From positions 17,238,230-17,302,229 of the forward strand of contig OZ025207.1 in assembly GCA_964019055.1 (NCBI GenBank): DNA of 64,000 nucleotides. The letters are read 5' to 3'. The translations under genes were made by a program, and so were the position numbers. Below are positions 53,404-63,356 of the stretch, one piece after another (the stretch's first letter is position 1; every line of letters starts with the position of its first letter). This DNA is from Anthopleura xanthogrammica. Taxonomy: Eukaryota; Cnidaria; Anthozoa; Actiniaria; Actiniidae. The notes beneath the pieces were generated by a model. The model did no database searches and was not told the DNA's origin. It saw only the letters and a program-made list of their open reading frames with translations.

Positions 53404-54237
53404 ATGGGGTTCGGGCACCGCAATTGTGTTGTTATTGGCTGCCCAAACAGCGGGAAAAAGCTAAATAAATGGGCAACGCAAACCTGTAATGTTCATGGTT
53501 GTTTGAACCTGACAGAGACTTGTAACTGTGAGCCACCGTTCAAGCTGGTTTCCTTCCCTTCTAAACTGAAAAATAATGCGGGACGGAAACGATTGACGAA
53601 TGCTATCAATAGGAATATAAAGAAAGGGAAAGTTTGGGTGCCAAAGAATAATTCACGAGTTTGCAGCAAACATTTTGTTGATGGGAAACCAACAGACGAA
53701 AATCCTGATCCAACTGAAAATTTGGGATACGACTTCAAAGCCAAACAAACGACGGGAGGAAAACGCAAAGCACCATTAGAAAGATCAGCCATCCCTGTAA
53801 AGAAGGCAAAAAGACCAAGGAAAAAAAGCAGTGAAGCTTCTTCTGAAGTGAATCAAGATATACCGGCTTATATTGACTGTGATTCCAACACAAATACCAC
53901 AACAGGAAGTAATGTTTCCAGCAGTTCCAGCACCGAAAACTGTAATCCAGCTATTATAGCAGAGCCACAGTCTGAGAATCAGAATTTGGCAGAGAAAGAT
54001 GAAGAAATAAAACAACTGAAAGATCAGTTAGATAGACTGGAGAATGAACTCAACATTTGCAAAAAGAAGCTTAAGAAAAAAAGGGAAGGACTTACTTACT
54101 CAGACTTGAAAACTGATAAACAAGTAAACCTTTTAACTGGAATTCCCTCAAGAGCAGCATTTGATGTTTTGTTTGATAAGGTCAAGGAGAGAGTAAAAAG
54201 ATTAGATACTGGACTGGGCCCAAAAAGTCAACACTAA
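53404..54237 (+). pseudogene. THAP-DDE transposase, N-terminal part
   Basis: ATG at 53404, two bases after a likely acceptor (TCTGTAG, 53395-53401). Residues 1-100: THAP zinc finger C..(4)C...CSKHF with FPSKL, W.P and GYDF, unusually with an extra CNVHGC...CNC insert. Then a basic patch, an acidic Ser/Thr linker and a coiled coil (EEIKQLKDQLDRLENELNI). THAP domains recognise the transposon ends. The frame stops at 54237, but the +1 frame continues into the DDE part across GPK/KSTLKGRKFKK, so a one-base frameshift near 54220 splits one original protein. Confidence 0.85.
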
Positions 54238-55034
54238 AGGGAAGGAAGTTCAAGAAAAGTCCAAAAAAATTTGGTCCTAAAAGGGTGCTTACACAAAAAG
54301 ATGAATTTTTAATGACAATGATGAAACTTCGCCTTGGCTCGACAAATGCTGACTTAGCTCAAAGATTTGCTGTCTCTGCTACAACAGTGACAAACATTTT
54401 TACTACATGGATTAAACTTTTGGCAAGTGAACTAGGGTGCATGGTGTACAACCCATCATATGAGGTTTATAGAAGAACATTACCAAAAAAATTCAACAAG
54501 CCTGGTTATTCTAAAACGAGGCACATCATTGACTGCACCGAAGTCTTCATTGAAACACCTAGGGACCCAGCTTTAAAAGCTGCTACTTGGTCAGATTACA
54601 AACACCACAACACTGCCAAGATATTGGTGTCTATAACTCCCAATGGGGCTTTTAATTTTGTATCGAAAGCTTGGGGAGGCCGTACAGCAGATGTATATTT
54701 AACCAGAGAATCAGGCTTTTATGATATTTTGGAACCTTATGATGAGATCATGGCTGACAGGGGGTTTACTATAACAGAGGAATTGCTTCTGAGACATGCA
54801 AAGCTCCATATACCACCTGGAAAGCGTGGCCAGGAACAATTCTGTAAGGCTAAAGTTAAAAAAACCAAAGAAATTGCAAACTTAAGGATATATGTAGAGC
54901 AAGCAATAAGGCGGTTAAAAACATTTCGCCTAATTAAACAGGAACTGCCCATTTCTCTTTTGGACAACTTAGACAATATTATGATTGTTGGTGCAGCAGT
55001 TTGTAATTTGTACCCACCTTTATGTAAGCAATGA
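54238..55034 (+). pseudogene. THAP-DDE transposase, HTH and DDE_Tnp_4 catalytic part
   Basis: Numbered from the CTT codon at 54285: HTH_Tnp_4-like helices (LRLGSTNADLAQRFAVSATT), then catalytic D83 (IIDCTEVFIE), D158 (IMADRGFTI) and E205 (LRIYVEQAIRRLK), with YKHHNTAKILVSITPNG and NLYPPLCKQ at the end. All three acidic residues are kept. It would cut and rejoin DNA at the element ends. Together with the THAP part about 540 codons. The single frameshift makes this copy inactive unless an intron or error explains it. Confidence 0.85.
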
Positions 55035-55571
55035 AACATTACTATCATGTGATTGTACTGGAGAGCAAAAAAATCTGAATTTATCAAAGTTCAAAATATT
55101 TTTTAAAAACAGTAATGTTATTATAGAAATCTGTTTGAAATAATATTTTATAACCCTTTTGTAGATTATCGATTTTTCTAGAACAGTGTCTAAAGGTTTG
55201 TTTGCTCTCCAGTTCAACTTATCCCATGGGATCTACAGCTCAGCTCATTTGTCATTCAAGTGTTATATCTGCACATGACTGTAAGCTGCAAAGGGCCTAT
55301 TCTACATTCTAACATGACATTCAATGAACATGTATATTCTTGTATGTCTAGACTAATTGTGGCAAACATGCTTTTGCAAGCACTCTTTTATAATCATTAT
55401 AAACGCATTATACATTGTTCAAAGAAGTTTGACCATATTACTCTTAAATCAATTAGGATGGCTTTCAGTAACACAAGTATATTATAATATATGTGATAAT
55501 TAGATTATAATATTTTAGATTTCTTATAAACCTTATACATATATGAAATCAGAATTGACAGAACTGTTTTG
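55035..55571. other. Spacer between convergent transposase and YqaJ genes
   Basis: AT-rich, no ORF with motifs. Both transcripts end facing each other here. Confidence 0.5.
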
Positions 55572-56512
55572 TTACACATTTCTGGGCTCTGTGAAAGGGA
55601 GTAGGATTCTACTATGCTCCTTTGACTTTATGCCTGGCTTCAAGTGATTAACATAAAACCATTCTAAACTGTGTTGCAGTGTGAGCCAGTAATCCATGTT
55701 TAGTTCGATTCGCTCCACATGGTATCCCTTCTGAGTATAAACCAGAAAATGGCACCAGTCTCTCTTTGCAATGGCCATTTGGCCTTGAATTTGTGCATAG
55801 TAGTGATGATTTGTTTTCAAAGTAACTTCGTCATTAATACTTACAAGGTATTTTAAATTATCTGGTTTGGGGATATCATTTTTAACAGAAAAAGGACATT
55901 TGATTTCGAGCACTCCTTTTCCACAACAAACACATTCTAACAGTAAATCAGGTGATGCTTCTAAAAATTGTTTAGTTTCATCAATAAACAGTCCACATTC
56001 ACGATGGCTTGTATCCTTATGATTTTCTTCAAATATCTTGATGTATGCTTCCTTTGCATGGAGTTCCATTTCCCTGCCATATTTTAATGCAGGCACATTC
56101 TCTGATGGTGCAGATTGACCAATCAAACTATCAACAAGTTTCTCAGAGCTGACATTGTTTCCAGTAGTTTTTAAACTTTAAACTTTCGTCTTAACTTTGT
56201 AGAAATTTGAAGCAGTAATTCTTCCCTTGCGATGCTTGTGCCACATAGGGTTATTAGCCTGTCCCAGCGTAGCCTGCTCAATTTGCGTTATTTGTTCTGC
56301 AGTCAGCACAGTACTGTCAGAAGGCACTGAAAGTGGCCTATAGTCATATTCTATGTGCTCAGCATTTTGCATCATAACAAAAGTAGACTCTGGTACTACA
56401 TCTTTTAGACCTTTGTAGAGCGTTTGCCGCCATTCTCTTTCAGGGATGGCATGTTTTTTCTCTACAGGCTCAAAAAGGGAGCGTCTTCTGTCAACAGTAG
56501 GTCTCTTAGGCT
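55572..56512 (-). pseudogene. SAP-SWIM-YqaJ protein, exon 3 (YqaJ nuclease)
   Basis: Acceptor AG at 56514-56513. Begins EPKRPTVDRRRSLFEP, then WHKHRKGRITASNFYKV, one TAA (56180-56178), then VPALKYGREMELHAKEAY, LEASPDLLLE, GVLEIKCPF and HHYYAQIQGQMAI. The D of SPD, the E-x-K of EIK and the Q of IQGQ form the YqaJ/lambda-exonuclease-type active site. The frame is unbroken except for that single stop. A 5'-3' exonuclease partner of the transposase is a reasonable inference. Confidence 0.85.
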
Positions 56513-56514
56513 CT

Positions 56515-56855
56515 AAAAAAAGAAAAGATTTAATAATATTATACTCAATAAAATTCTTGAAAATGTTTCAAGTTGAATTATAGAATGATAGCAATAAACC
56601 TGTGCAATAAAAGTTTAATGTTAGTGTGTAATGTTTTAATAAACACAAGAGAAAACAATGGAAATGTATTGAGTACTTTTGTCTATTTTAGTCTAATAAC
56701 TATTGCATGGGTTTATTGCAATCAGTCTAATTCAATGTGTTTACAATTATTATTACTAACCCAGAGCCCGACAATCAAATTTATTAGTGCAAATAATATA
56801 TTTTGTGTGTGTTTCTTGCACTTCCTGATTTTTAAAGCATTTACAGTGGTTATAC
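56515..56855 (-). other. Intron 2 of the YqaJ gene
   Basis: Bounded by donor GTATAA (from 56855) and acceptor TTTTTTTAG (ending 56513). The 171-codon plus-strand frame across it is antisense to exon 2 and has no motif. Confidence 0.7.
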
Positions 56856-57035
56856 CTTTGTTAAATTTTGGTGCTTTCCAGACCATGTCACAAATTTGCT
56901 TGGGCTGCACCACTGTTCTGTCTGCAGGGATAGTCCAAACACACTCCTTTGAGGTGCAGGCTGGGCTAGTTAGTCCATTTCTGTTGGCAGCTTCCAACCG
57001 AAAAAGCAAGGCAGTGAATACACGAGCTGCTCATT
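56856..57035 (-). pseudogene. SAP-SWIM-YqaJ protein, exon 2 (SWIM second half)
   Basis: Acceptor AG at 57037-57036, donor at 56855. SSSCIH supplies the C-x-H of a SWIM zinc finger, then after a one-base slip LLFRLEAANRNGLTSPACTS and KECVWTIP. It joins exon 1 in phase 2 and exon 3 in phase 1. Confidence 0.75.
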
Positions 57036-57137
57036 CTGTAATGAAAACACCAATACCAGAAATTAAAACTAAACCCAGAAAATTTTGAATTTTACTTTAA
57101 TTATAGCATTGATAGGTGCATAACTTACATCACTTAC

Positions 57138-57527
57138 CCAGCAACACAAGAGCAATAAGCACTAACAATATTTCCAGATTTCTTGTCAGCAGCGACCCAG
57201 GCTGTGTGTGGTATGTCGCTTATTTTCATTGAATGTGTACACTTGGCTTTAAGAAAACCAATCTCTGAGTCAGTTGATATGGGGTGCCAGAGAATCTCTT
57301 TCAGCTAACTGGATTCATAAAGACGGTAGGCCTTTCCTTCTTTATACTCATTTAATACGCGTTTATGCAAAGCCACGTCCTTTCCAGGGTGATCTCCCAT
57401 AAGAAAAACAGTAATATCACTTAAAAAATATCGGAGGCCAAGATGTAATGCCATCACTTTCACGAAGCCAGTCATTTAGAGTAGAGGGATCTGGCAATGA
57501 AGCTCCACTCTTCAACTCTAGCAATAG
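57138..57527 (-). pseudogene. SAP-SWIM-YqaJ protein, exon 1, part after the LINE
   Basis: GASLPDPSTLNDWLRESDGI, a frameshift, VFLMGDHPGKDVALHKRVLN, one stop, then AWVAADKKSG and AYCSCVAG followed by donor GTAAGT. The CSC is the C-x-C of the SWIM finger. Confidence 0.75.
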
Positions 57528-58378
57528 GGTACTTCATCAGAACTGGATGCTCTTACCCTTTTCTTGTGTTGTCTTCCTTTCATTATAACTTTACAGTTAG
57601 ATATAGAAGCCTCTGCCTACATTATATTTTGCATTTTTCCTCCCGTATAACGGAGCTCAGAAATAGGCGTCCTCCATGAACGCTGGCTCGGCCCAGTCAA
57701 TTGTGAACTAGGGAATTTCAATTCAAAATTCTTAATAGGATTATGTACACGAATGTTCAGTTGAAGAAGTTCGGGTACTGTGAATCAGCATCGTGTACAT
57801 TTGGTTGTGGGGAAGACGAAACGCTCGAACATTTATTATGTAATTGCCGATACACGCAACAGTTTTGGTTAGAAGTCATAAAATGGCTAGAGAGATATGA
57901 TATAAGAATAAACCTTTCGGAATCTACAAATATCATTTTCGGCTTGTATAATATAGACAAGGACCTTCTCCTAGTTAATCAACTGATACTCCTAGGAAAA
58001 AGAAGCTTATTTTTTTGCAAAATGAAAAAACTTATGCCAAATATAGAGATCTTCAAATCGTTAATTAAAAACACTAAAAAAATAGAAGAACAGCTAGCCC
58101 AAAGCAGTAACAAACTTCCTATTCACTTAAAAAAGTGGGAGAAAATCAATCAGGCTTTTAATAATTGTTAATTAAGAGCAAAAATTAAATATGACTTATA
58201 ACTGATTATTTCATATGCCGTAATGTAACCTATCTTTTTTTTTCTTTCTTCTTTCTCTCCTTTTCGTTTCTTTTATCTACTTATTTATTTATAGTTTATA
58301 AATAGTTTACTTGTTTACTTTTGTAATTAGTATAATTGCGAATTGAATAAAAATCTTAAAAAAAAACAAAAAAAAAAC
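57528..58378 (+). mobile_element. 5'-truncated L1-like LINE, 13-bp target duplication
   Basis: ACTCTAGCAATAG occurs at 57515-57527 and 58379-58391. The 3' end is AATAAAAATCTT plus a mixed A tail (58356-58378). It interrupts exon 1 of the YqaJ gene exactly between the two copies. Confidence 0.92.
57711..58171 (+). pseudogene. L1-like ORF2 C-terminus
   Basis: FQFKILNRIMYTNVQLKKFG, then the Cys-His motif C...C with EDETLEHLLCNC and QQFWLEVIKWLERY, a NIIFGLYN segment and a lysine-rich end. This is the RT-distal end of L1/Tx1-type ORF2. Its 5' remainder was never copied. Confidence 0.75.
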
Positions 58379-58391
58379 ACTCTAGCAATAG

Positions 58392-58592
58392 AGCTTTCTC
58401 TTTGTTTGTAGTTGCGACTCTATCTTCGTCAGTCGGCTGGACGGGGATTCTCATCTCCGATGCTGCAAACACACGAGCAACCAACTCATTCTTGATTCCA
58501 CTTACTTTCAGGCTTCGCTTACGGCAATAAATTTTTAGCGCATTAACACGCCAAGTTTGAACTTCCTCATAAGTCAGCTCCTCCGAACTCAT
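58392..58592 (-). pseudogene. SAP-SWIM-YqaJ protein, N-terminus (SAP)
   Basis: ATG at 58592. MSSEELTYEEVQTWRVNALK and IYCRKRSLKVSGIKNELVAR make a SAP DNA-binding motif. The frame runs into the LINE target duplication and resumes at 57527. Confidence 0.8.
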
Positions 58593-58725
58593 CGCAATAT
58601 CCTTGTCACAAGCCTAAATCACTTCTTTTAACTCAACTGTTAAATTATGAACTGAATAAAGACTATCTTGACTGTTTTGAAGTACTGCGTTTTCCAAGTT
58701 AGATGTATTATTTACAGAGAAAAAT

Positions 58726-58856
58726 GGCAACATACGAGATAAACAAGACGAGAGTTCATATTCAATATGGCGGTCATTCGAATTTGGTGCTCACTTTCCT
58801 TCCCGTAATCCATTGCGCCGCGACCGAAAGCGGGAAACTCTTGATGTGTGTATTGG
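58726..58856. repeat. Right terminal inverted repeat, inner part
   Basis: Inverted counterpart of 53211-53080. Continues at 60231-60263 after the foldback insertion. Confidence 0.8.
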
Positions 58857-60230
58857 CACAAGTGAAAAAATGGATTTCGCTCATATTTTGTTTATTGATA
58901 GCCTTTAGTATGAAATACATCCTGGTGTTTAGTTTCGAAAAATTGTACTTGGTTCCCGAGAAATTTACAAAAATCGATTTCGGCCCTACACATCGAAAAA
59001 ATGACCGCTAAGATCACGGAATTTAATGTAAAAATAAGCGCATCGTACAGCTAAATCACTTTTCTAATATTTTAAGTCGGCATTTTTTATCGAAAAAATG
59101 GATATTCCTCTTCCTTTTGGTTGTATTTAATTTAGAATATTTGGCGTTTTAAGATCCGAAAAAAACTATTTACGAAGCTCATTATTTCCAAAGTTCACAA
59201 ATGCAAATTAAGGCCTTAAAATACGGCCTATAAAAACTATGTGCTCTTTTTCCAAATCATAAAAAAACCTACAGCAAGAGGATTATCTAATGTATTTCTA
59301 TCAGAATCAAAACAAAAATCTCTGGGCAAATCAATTTTACTGTTCCGTTGAGGACGCTTTTCTGTCCCTATTTGACGACAATTCGAAGATGCAAATTGTG
59401 GTCTCGTAATATCGGCGTAAAAATATATGTGCAGAGACTCTAAATCATTTCTAACCTATGCCCACAGGAGTATCTAATGTATGTCTATCAGAATCAAAAG
59501 AAAATTCTCTGGGCAAATCATCTAAACTGTTCCGTTGGGGTCTCTTTACGATCCCTCTTGGCGACTATTTCAACTGTAAACAACTTGTTGCGTTAACTCG
59601 ATCGGCGTGACTCGAATCTCATTAGTTCAAGTCGGTTCAAGTCACGCCGATATATTTTTACGCCGATATTACGAGGCCACAATTTGCATCTTCGAATTGT
59701 CGTCAAATAGGGACAGAAAAGCGTCCTCAACGGAACAGTAAAAATTATTTGCCCAGAGATTTTTCTTTCGATTCTGATAGAAATACATTAGATAATCCTC
59801 TTGGTGTAGATTTTTATGATTTGGAAAAAGAGCACATAGTTTTTATAGGCCGTATTTTAAGGCCTTAATTTGCATTTGTGAACTTTGGAAATAATGAGCT
59901 TCGTAAATAGTTTTTTTCGGATCTTAAAACGCCAAATATTCTAAAATAAATACAACCAAAAGGAAGAGGAATATCTATTTTTTCGATAACAAATGCTGAC
60001 CAAAAATATAGATAAGTGATTTAGCTGTACGATGCGCTTATTTTTACACTAAATTGCGTGATCTTAGCGGTCATTTTTTCGATGTGTAGGGCCGAAATCG
60101 ATTTTAGTAAATTTCTCGGGAACCAAGGAACATTTTTCGAACCTAAAAACACCAGGATGTATTTCTTACTAAGGGATATCAATAAACAAAATATGAGCGA
60201 AATCCATTTTTTCACTTGTGCCGCGAAAAG
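58857..60230. mobile_element. ~1.4-kb foldback inserted in the right inverted repeat
   Basis: Arms about 58857-59440 and 59645-60230 mirror each other (GCACAAGTGAAAAAATGGAT against ATCCATTTTTTCACTTGTGC; central ATTTGACGACAATTCGAAG). A ~200-bp centre contains a partly palindromic GGCGTGACTCGAATC stretch. Frames through the arms are non-coding by symmetry. No transposase. The same arm sequence may exist as a relic near 25554. Confidence 0.8.
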
Positions 60231-60267
60231 TCGATTTTGGTCGATTTTTACAGACAGTCGCTCATAA

Positions 60268-60749
60268 TACCTTGACACTGCTGATAATGTTTTCCTTACC
60301 GTCTTCAAATTTCCTAACTTCTTTCTCGACAACATTTTGCAAGGTTTTTATTTTAGCTTTGTGTGATGTGCAAATGTAACTTTCAATCCTTTTTGGTGTA
60401 ATTTCATTTATTAAAGTACTCCACATCCCATCAAGTGCAGGAGTTGGGTTTTTTTTTATTAGCACCATGTACTTAACCACATGCCTCGATTGTTTCTTTT
60501 CATCTTCTCCTGCCTGATCTTTCTGATAAAAGGACTTCAAACTTTTCTGAATTTGAATTATCTAGTTTCGAGAACTCTCGGACTTCAAACTTTTCCGAAT
60601 TTGAATTATCTAGTTTCGAGAACTCTGACACGTTTCAGCCTTTTTCTTTTCCTTGCAAGTGCATAGAAATTTTCATCTGACTTTCTCTTTCTCTGTAAAG
60701 CATCATGTTCCTGTCTACTATCTTCTATTTGCCTTTTTTCTCTTTCAAT
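60268..60749 (-). pseudogene. Unassigned gene: exon 2, ending at the transposon insertion
   Basis: Acceptor CACAG (AG 60751-60750), phase 0. IEREKRQIEDSRQEHDALQR and RKRKRLKRVR, then a 48-bp tandem duplication (60532-60627) that upsets the frame, then KSFYQKDQAGEDEKK and LDGMWSTLINEITPKRIESY up to SSVKVL at the insertion. Basic and coiled, probably nuclear. Confidence 0.55.
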
Positions 60750-61237
60750 CTGTGAAATATTATTTTTTCAATACAAGGAATCTACATGAAATTATTATTT
60801 GTAATTGGCTGAATGGTTGCTTTCTTTAAATACCTTAAAACATATTCCCTGTATAAATCAACTGTGCAATAATTTTAATCTATTAACTGCACACAACTAT
60901 AGTCAATTTCTTTTCAATATTTTTTTTACTATCATAAATGTGTATTATGATAGATATGCTATTTATAGCAAAACCCTTGGTTGACCACCCCGAGTCCCGA
61001 TTCTTCATACTAATCACCATCCAAAAAATCGTAATTTCAGTGTAAATCTCCTTGATCATGTGTCCATATCAAACAAGGCACTATGCTAATCATAATTTAT
61101 TATTGTAAAGCCAGTTCGCCACATATTATACTTTTTGAAATATATGTGGCATCAGATTTGCATTCTTTTCCCCCCATACTTACACTGTATTACCTAATTA
61201 CCATTTATTGCATGATTTAAGAAAGATTTATTCTTAC

Positions 61238-61420
61238 CTCGGATTTCGTGTTTGCTAGTGTTTTCTTTAGCTCTGAAAAACCAAGATTTGCTTCAACCAG
61301 CTGTTCCTGTATTTCTTTCTGCTCTCGTTTCTTTGTTGCATGCAGACCAATGGGGTAGAAACTATCTTTAGCAATTCTTTTGGTGCTTTTCTTATACTTT
61401 TGTCTGCCCTTTCTTCCCAT
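61238..61420 (-). CDS. Unassigned gene: first coding exon
   Basis: ATG at 61420, 61 codons, donor GTAAGA (61237-61232) in phase 0, joining the 60749 acceptor in phase. MGRKGRQKYKKSTKRIAKDS is strongly basic (nuclear signal), then a helical KKREQKEIQEQLVEANLG coiled coil. Confidence 0.6.
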
Positions 61421-61629
61421 TCTATGACTGGAAGATAGCGACCCTAGAAATTGATTGAAAAATTAAATTAATAGCACTGTTTGCAAGAAAAATGTGATTA
61501 GAATACCTTTGTTTCCTACTATGTAGACAGTGGCTACAGTCTGTTAGAAGTATTCTTGATTTAATGGTTAGTATTTACCACTGACTTGCATATTCCACCA
61601 TCTTTGGTCTGTTTGTATAAAACGGTGTC

Positions 61630-61905
61630 CTAATTTAAAGCATTCTTGTGGTATTTGTTTGCTACTGCCACCATAAGGTAAATGAAGTTATCCATTGAGT
61701 AAATCTTAAGTTCTTTTACGTGTTTCGTCGCCTTAGTCTTCTCTCCCAGCTGCCATGAGATAACTATTCCACTCAAGCAATTATATTCTTCAAATGGAAT
61801 GTTCCTTGCAAATGCCACCATCCATGGTTTTCTCAAGGAGCAGGTAAATGAAGTTATCCATTGAGTGAATCTTAAGTTCTTCTACATGTTTCGAAGCCTT
61901 CCATT
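61630..61905 (-). repeat. Direct ~63-bp duplication with an open frame
   Basis: 61672-61735 and 61841-61905 share AGGTAAATGAAGTTATCCAT and TCTTAAGTTCTT. On the minus strand both read HV(K/E)ELKI(Y/H)SMDNFIYL. A 68-codon frame (61630-61836) runs between them. It might be an upstream part of the split gene, but no splice sites join them. Confidence 0.5.
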
Positions 61906-62770
61906 CTAGTACGTTCTGAATTAAAACAATATATAAATATTTTAAGAAACAAGCTTATTTTGGAATGAAGATAATATAAGCTCACTTCTAAATACTGTTG
62001 AAAGTAAGAAAACTATGAATTATTTTAATGATGTTTTACCTTTAACAGATTGGTTTTCATAACACAATGAAACAAAGTTTTATTTATTAGTGTAATAGTC
62101 AAATTAATACCAAAGAGAACCAAAACTCAGAGGGTAAGAGTGCTAAATTCACTATAAATAATCTACTCTTCAGTAACTCGACTGGTCCATTGTAAGCTTA
62201 AAGCTAAGTAAGCTTAATAATGACTTAAGGTTATGGGTAAAAAGTCAAAAAGTCACTCGTTTTCGCTTGGAAAATACAAATGCGCTTCAGGCGCTACATT
62301 ACCCCCATTTTAATGCAAAAATGCGGTAAAAAAATAAAAATACTTTAATAAATGTATTAGGATAGCTAAAACGTTCATCATGACCAACATGGCTTCTAGT
62401 AGGTCTTTGCTGTTCAAAACTTTTAACTCTTCAAAAGCTAAGCACAATTCATGGGAAAATCATAGGAATAAGTGCCATACGGAGTGTGCCTTTAGACGTA
62501 AAAAAGTATGTAAAACTTACCTCAAAAACATTATGAAAATAGAGGAATCCACTCACGACGACCACAAATAGCAGCATCTTGACAACGTGCTTCACTTCTA
62601 TCCCATAATTCATTGTTTTATTTAATGCTTAATTTATTATAATGTATTATAATGTGATCGCTTGAGCGGAATGAATTAGCCGCCATCTTGAAAAACTACA
62701 GCTGACACTGAAATGGCCACATTTGCGGGCTCCCTGGTGCGGCATGTAGTTTTACTAAAAAGTATGACCA
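61906..62770. other. No gene seen
   Basis: A 63-codon plus-strand frame (62380-62571) has no motif. GCCGCCATCTTG at 62680 is a YY1-like promoter motif, possibly the 5' end of the split gene. Confidence 0.35.
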
Positions 62771-62779
62771 ATAACACCT

Positions 62780-63205
62780 GTGCTACAAGATCCTTTTGAT
62801 GACATACAAGACACTCAGTGGCTTAGCACCTAATTACATCGCTGACATACTACAGCCATATAAACCGTCAAGGAACCTGAGGTCTGCCTCTAAAAACCTG
62901 TTGAGACAACCACCTGCAAGACTGGTAAACTATGGTCACCGGTCTTTTTCATATGCAGCACCGAAACTCTGGAATGCTCTTCCAGATCATGTCCGACATA
63001 GCAGCTCATTGTCTTTTTTTAAGAGCAATATTAAAACTAATTTTTTTTTAAACAGTTTTATGATTAGTTTCCTGTTCTTAGTTTTTGGGTTCATTTTATT
63101 TTAACATGTAATAATCCTTTAAATTAGTTATGTTAACGTTTATTGGTTTTAGATGTTTTTGTAAAGCGCTATTGAGCTTTAGAAAACAGAGCTATATAAG
63201 TATTG
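62780..63205 (+). pseudogene. CR1/L2-like LINE 3' end
   Basis: MTYKTLSGLAPNYIADILQP, LRSASKNLLRQPP, RSFSYAAPKLWNALPDHVRH and FFKSNIKTNFFLN are the conserved C-terminus of the RT. TTTTGTAAAGCGCTATTGAG and GAGCTATATAAGTATT follow as the usual 3' terminal hairpin. Strongly 5'-truncated. Confidence 0.85.
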
Positions 63206-63215
63206 TATTAGTAAG

Positions 63216-63356
63216 GGTTAGAGAATAAACGCGAGTGCTTTATGGGATTTAGAGCTCTGAGCATTGATAGAAAGCCACGAGGGCGAAGCCCTAGTGGCTT
63301 TCTATCATTGCGAGGAGCTTTAAATTCCATAAAGCTCGAGTGTTTATTCTGTAACC
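63216..63356. mobile_element. 141-bp hairpin MITE
   Basis: Near-perfect palindrome: GGTTAGAGAATAAAC...GTTTATTCTGTAACC at the ends, with a second inner hairpin ATAGAAAGCCAC...GTGGCTTTCTAT around GGGCGAAGCCC. It abuts the LINE 3' end. Confidence 0.8.

Larger units (their letters stand above)
53059..60263. mobile_element. ISL2EU/IS4EU-like DNA transposon with THAP-DDE and YqaJ genes
   Basis: 7205 bp. Inverted ends start GAGCGACT.TCTGT.AAAATC; ATAA flanks both sides (53055-53058, 60264-60267). The left inverted repeat is ~153 bp; the right one is split by a foldback insertion. Inside are a plus-strand THAP-HTH-DDE_4 transposase and a convergent minus-strand SAP-SWIM-YqaJ gene. From memory, a transposase paired with a YqaJ nuclease marks the ISL2EU superfamily. 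I recall shorter (2-bp) duplications for it, so the 4-bp ATAA needs checking. One LINE and one foldback have inserted into it. Confidence 0.8.
51875..61420 (-). pseudogene. Unassigned transposase-like gene split by a 7.2-kb transposon
   Basis: Pieces on the minus strand: a first exon (61420-61238: basic protein with coiled-coil helix, clean GTAAGA donor, phase 0), a second (60749-60268, acceptor CACAG), then the insertion, then 53054-52906 and 52870-51875. The last piece (about 330 codons) has LAVGADGAPFGKNDEATAWL, LLPCDMKWLAFVAGEL and AEPLHLGNNGRQYLHN. The spacing of D, D and E/D-x-L-H-x-x-x-N resembles RNase H-fold transposases, but I cannot place the family. Stops and frame changes occur around 52870-52906 and near 60540-60630. 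Confidence 0.55.

Noticed and set aside
56573..57088. 171-codon plus-strand frame
   Set aside because: Covers an intron and the antisense of a YqaJ-gene exon; no motif.
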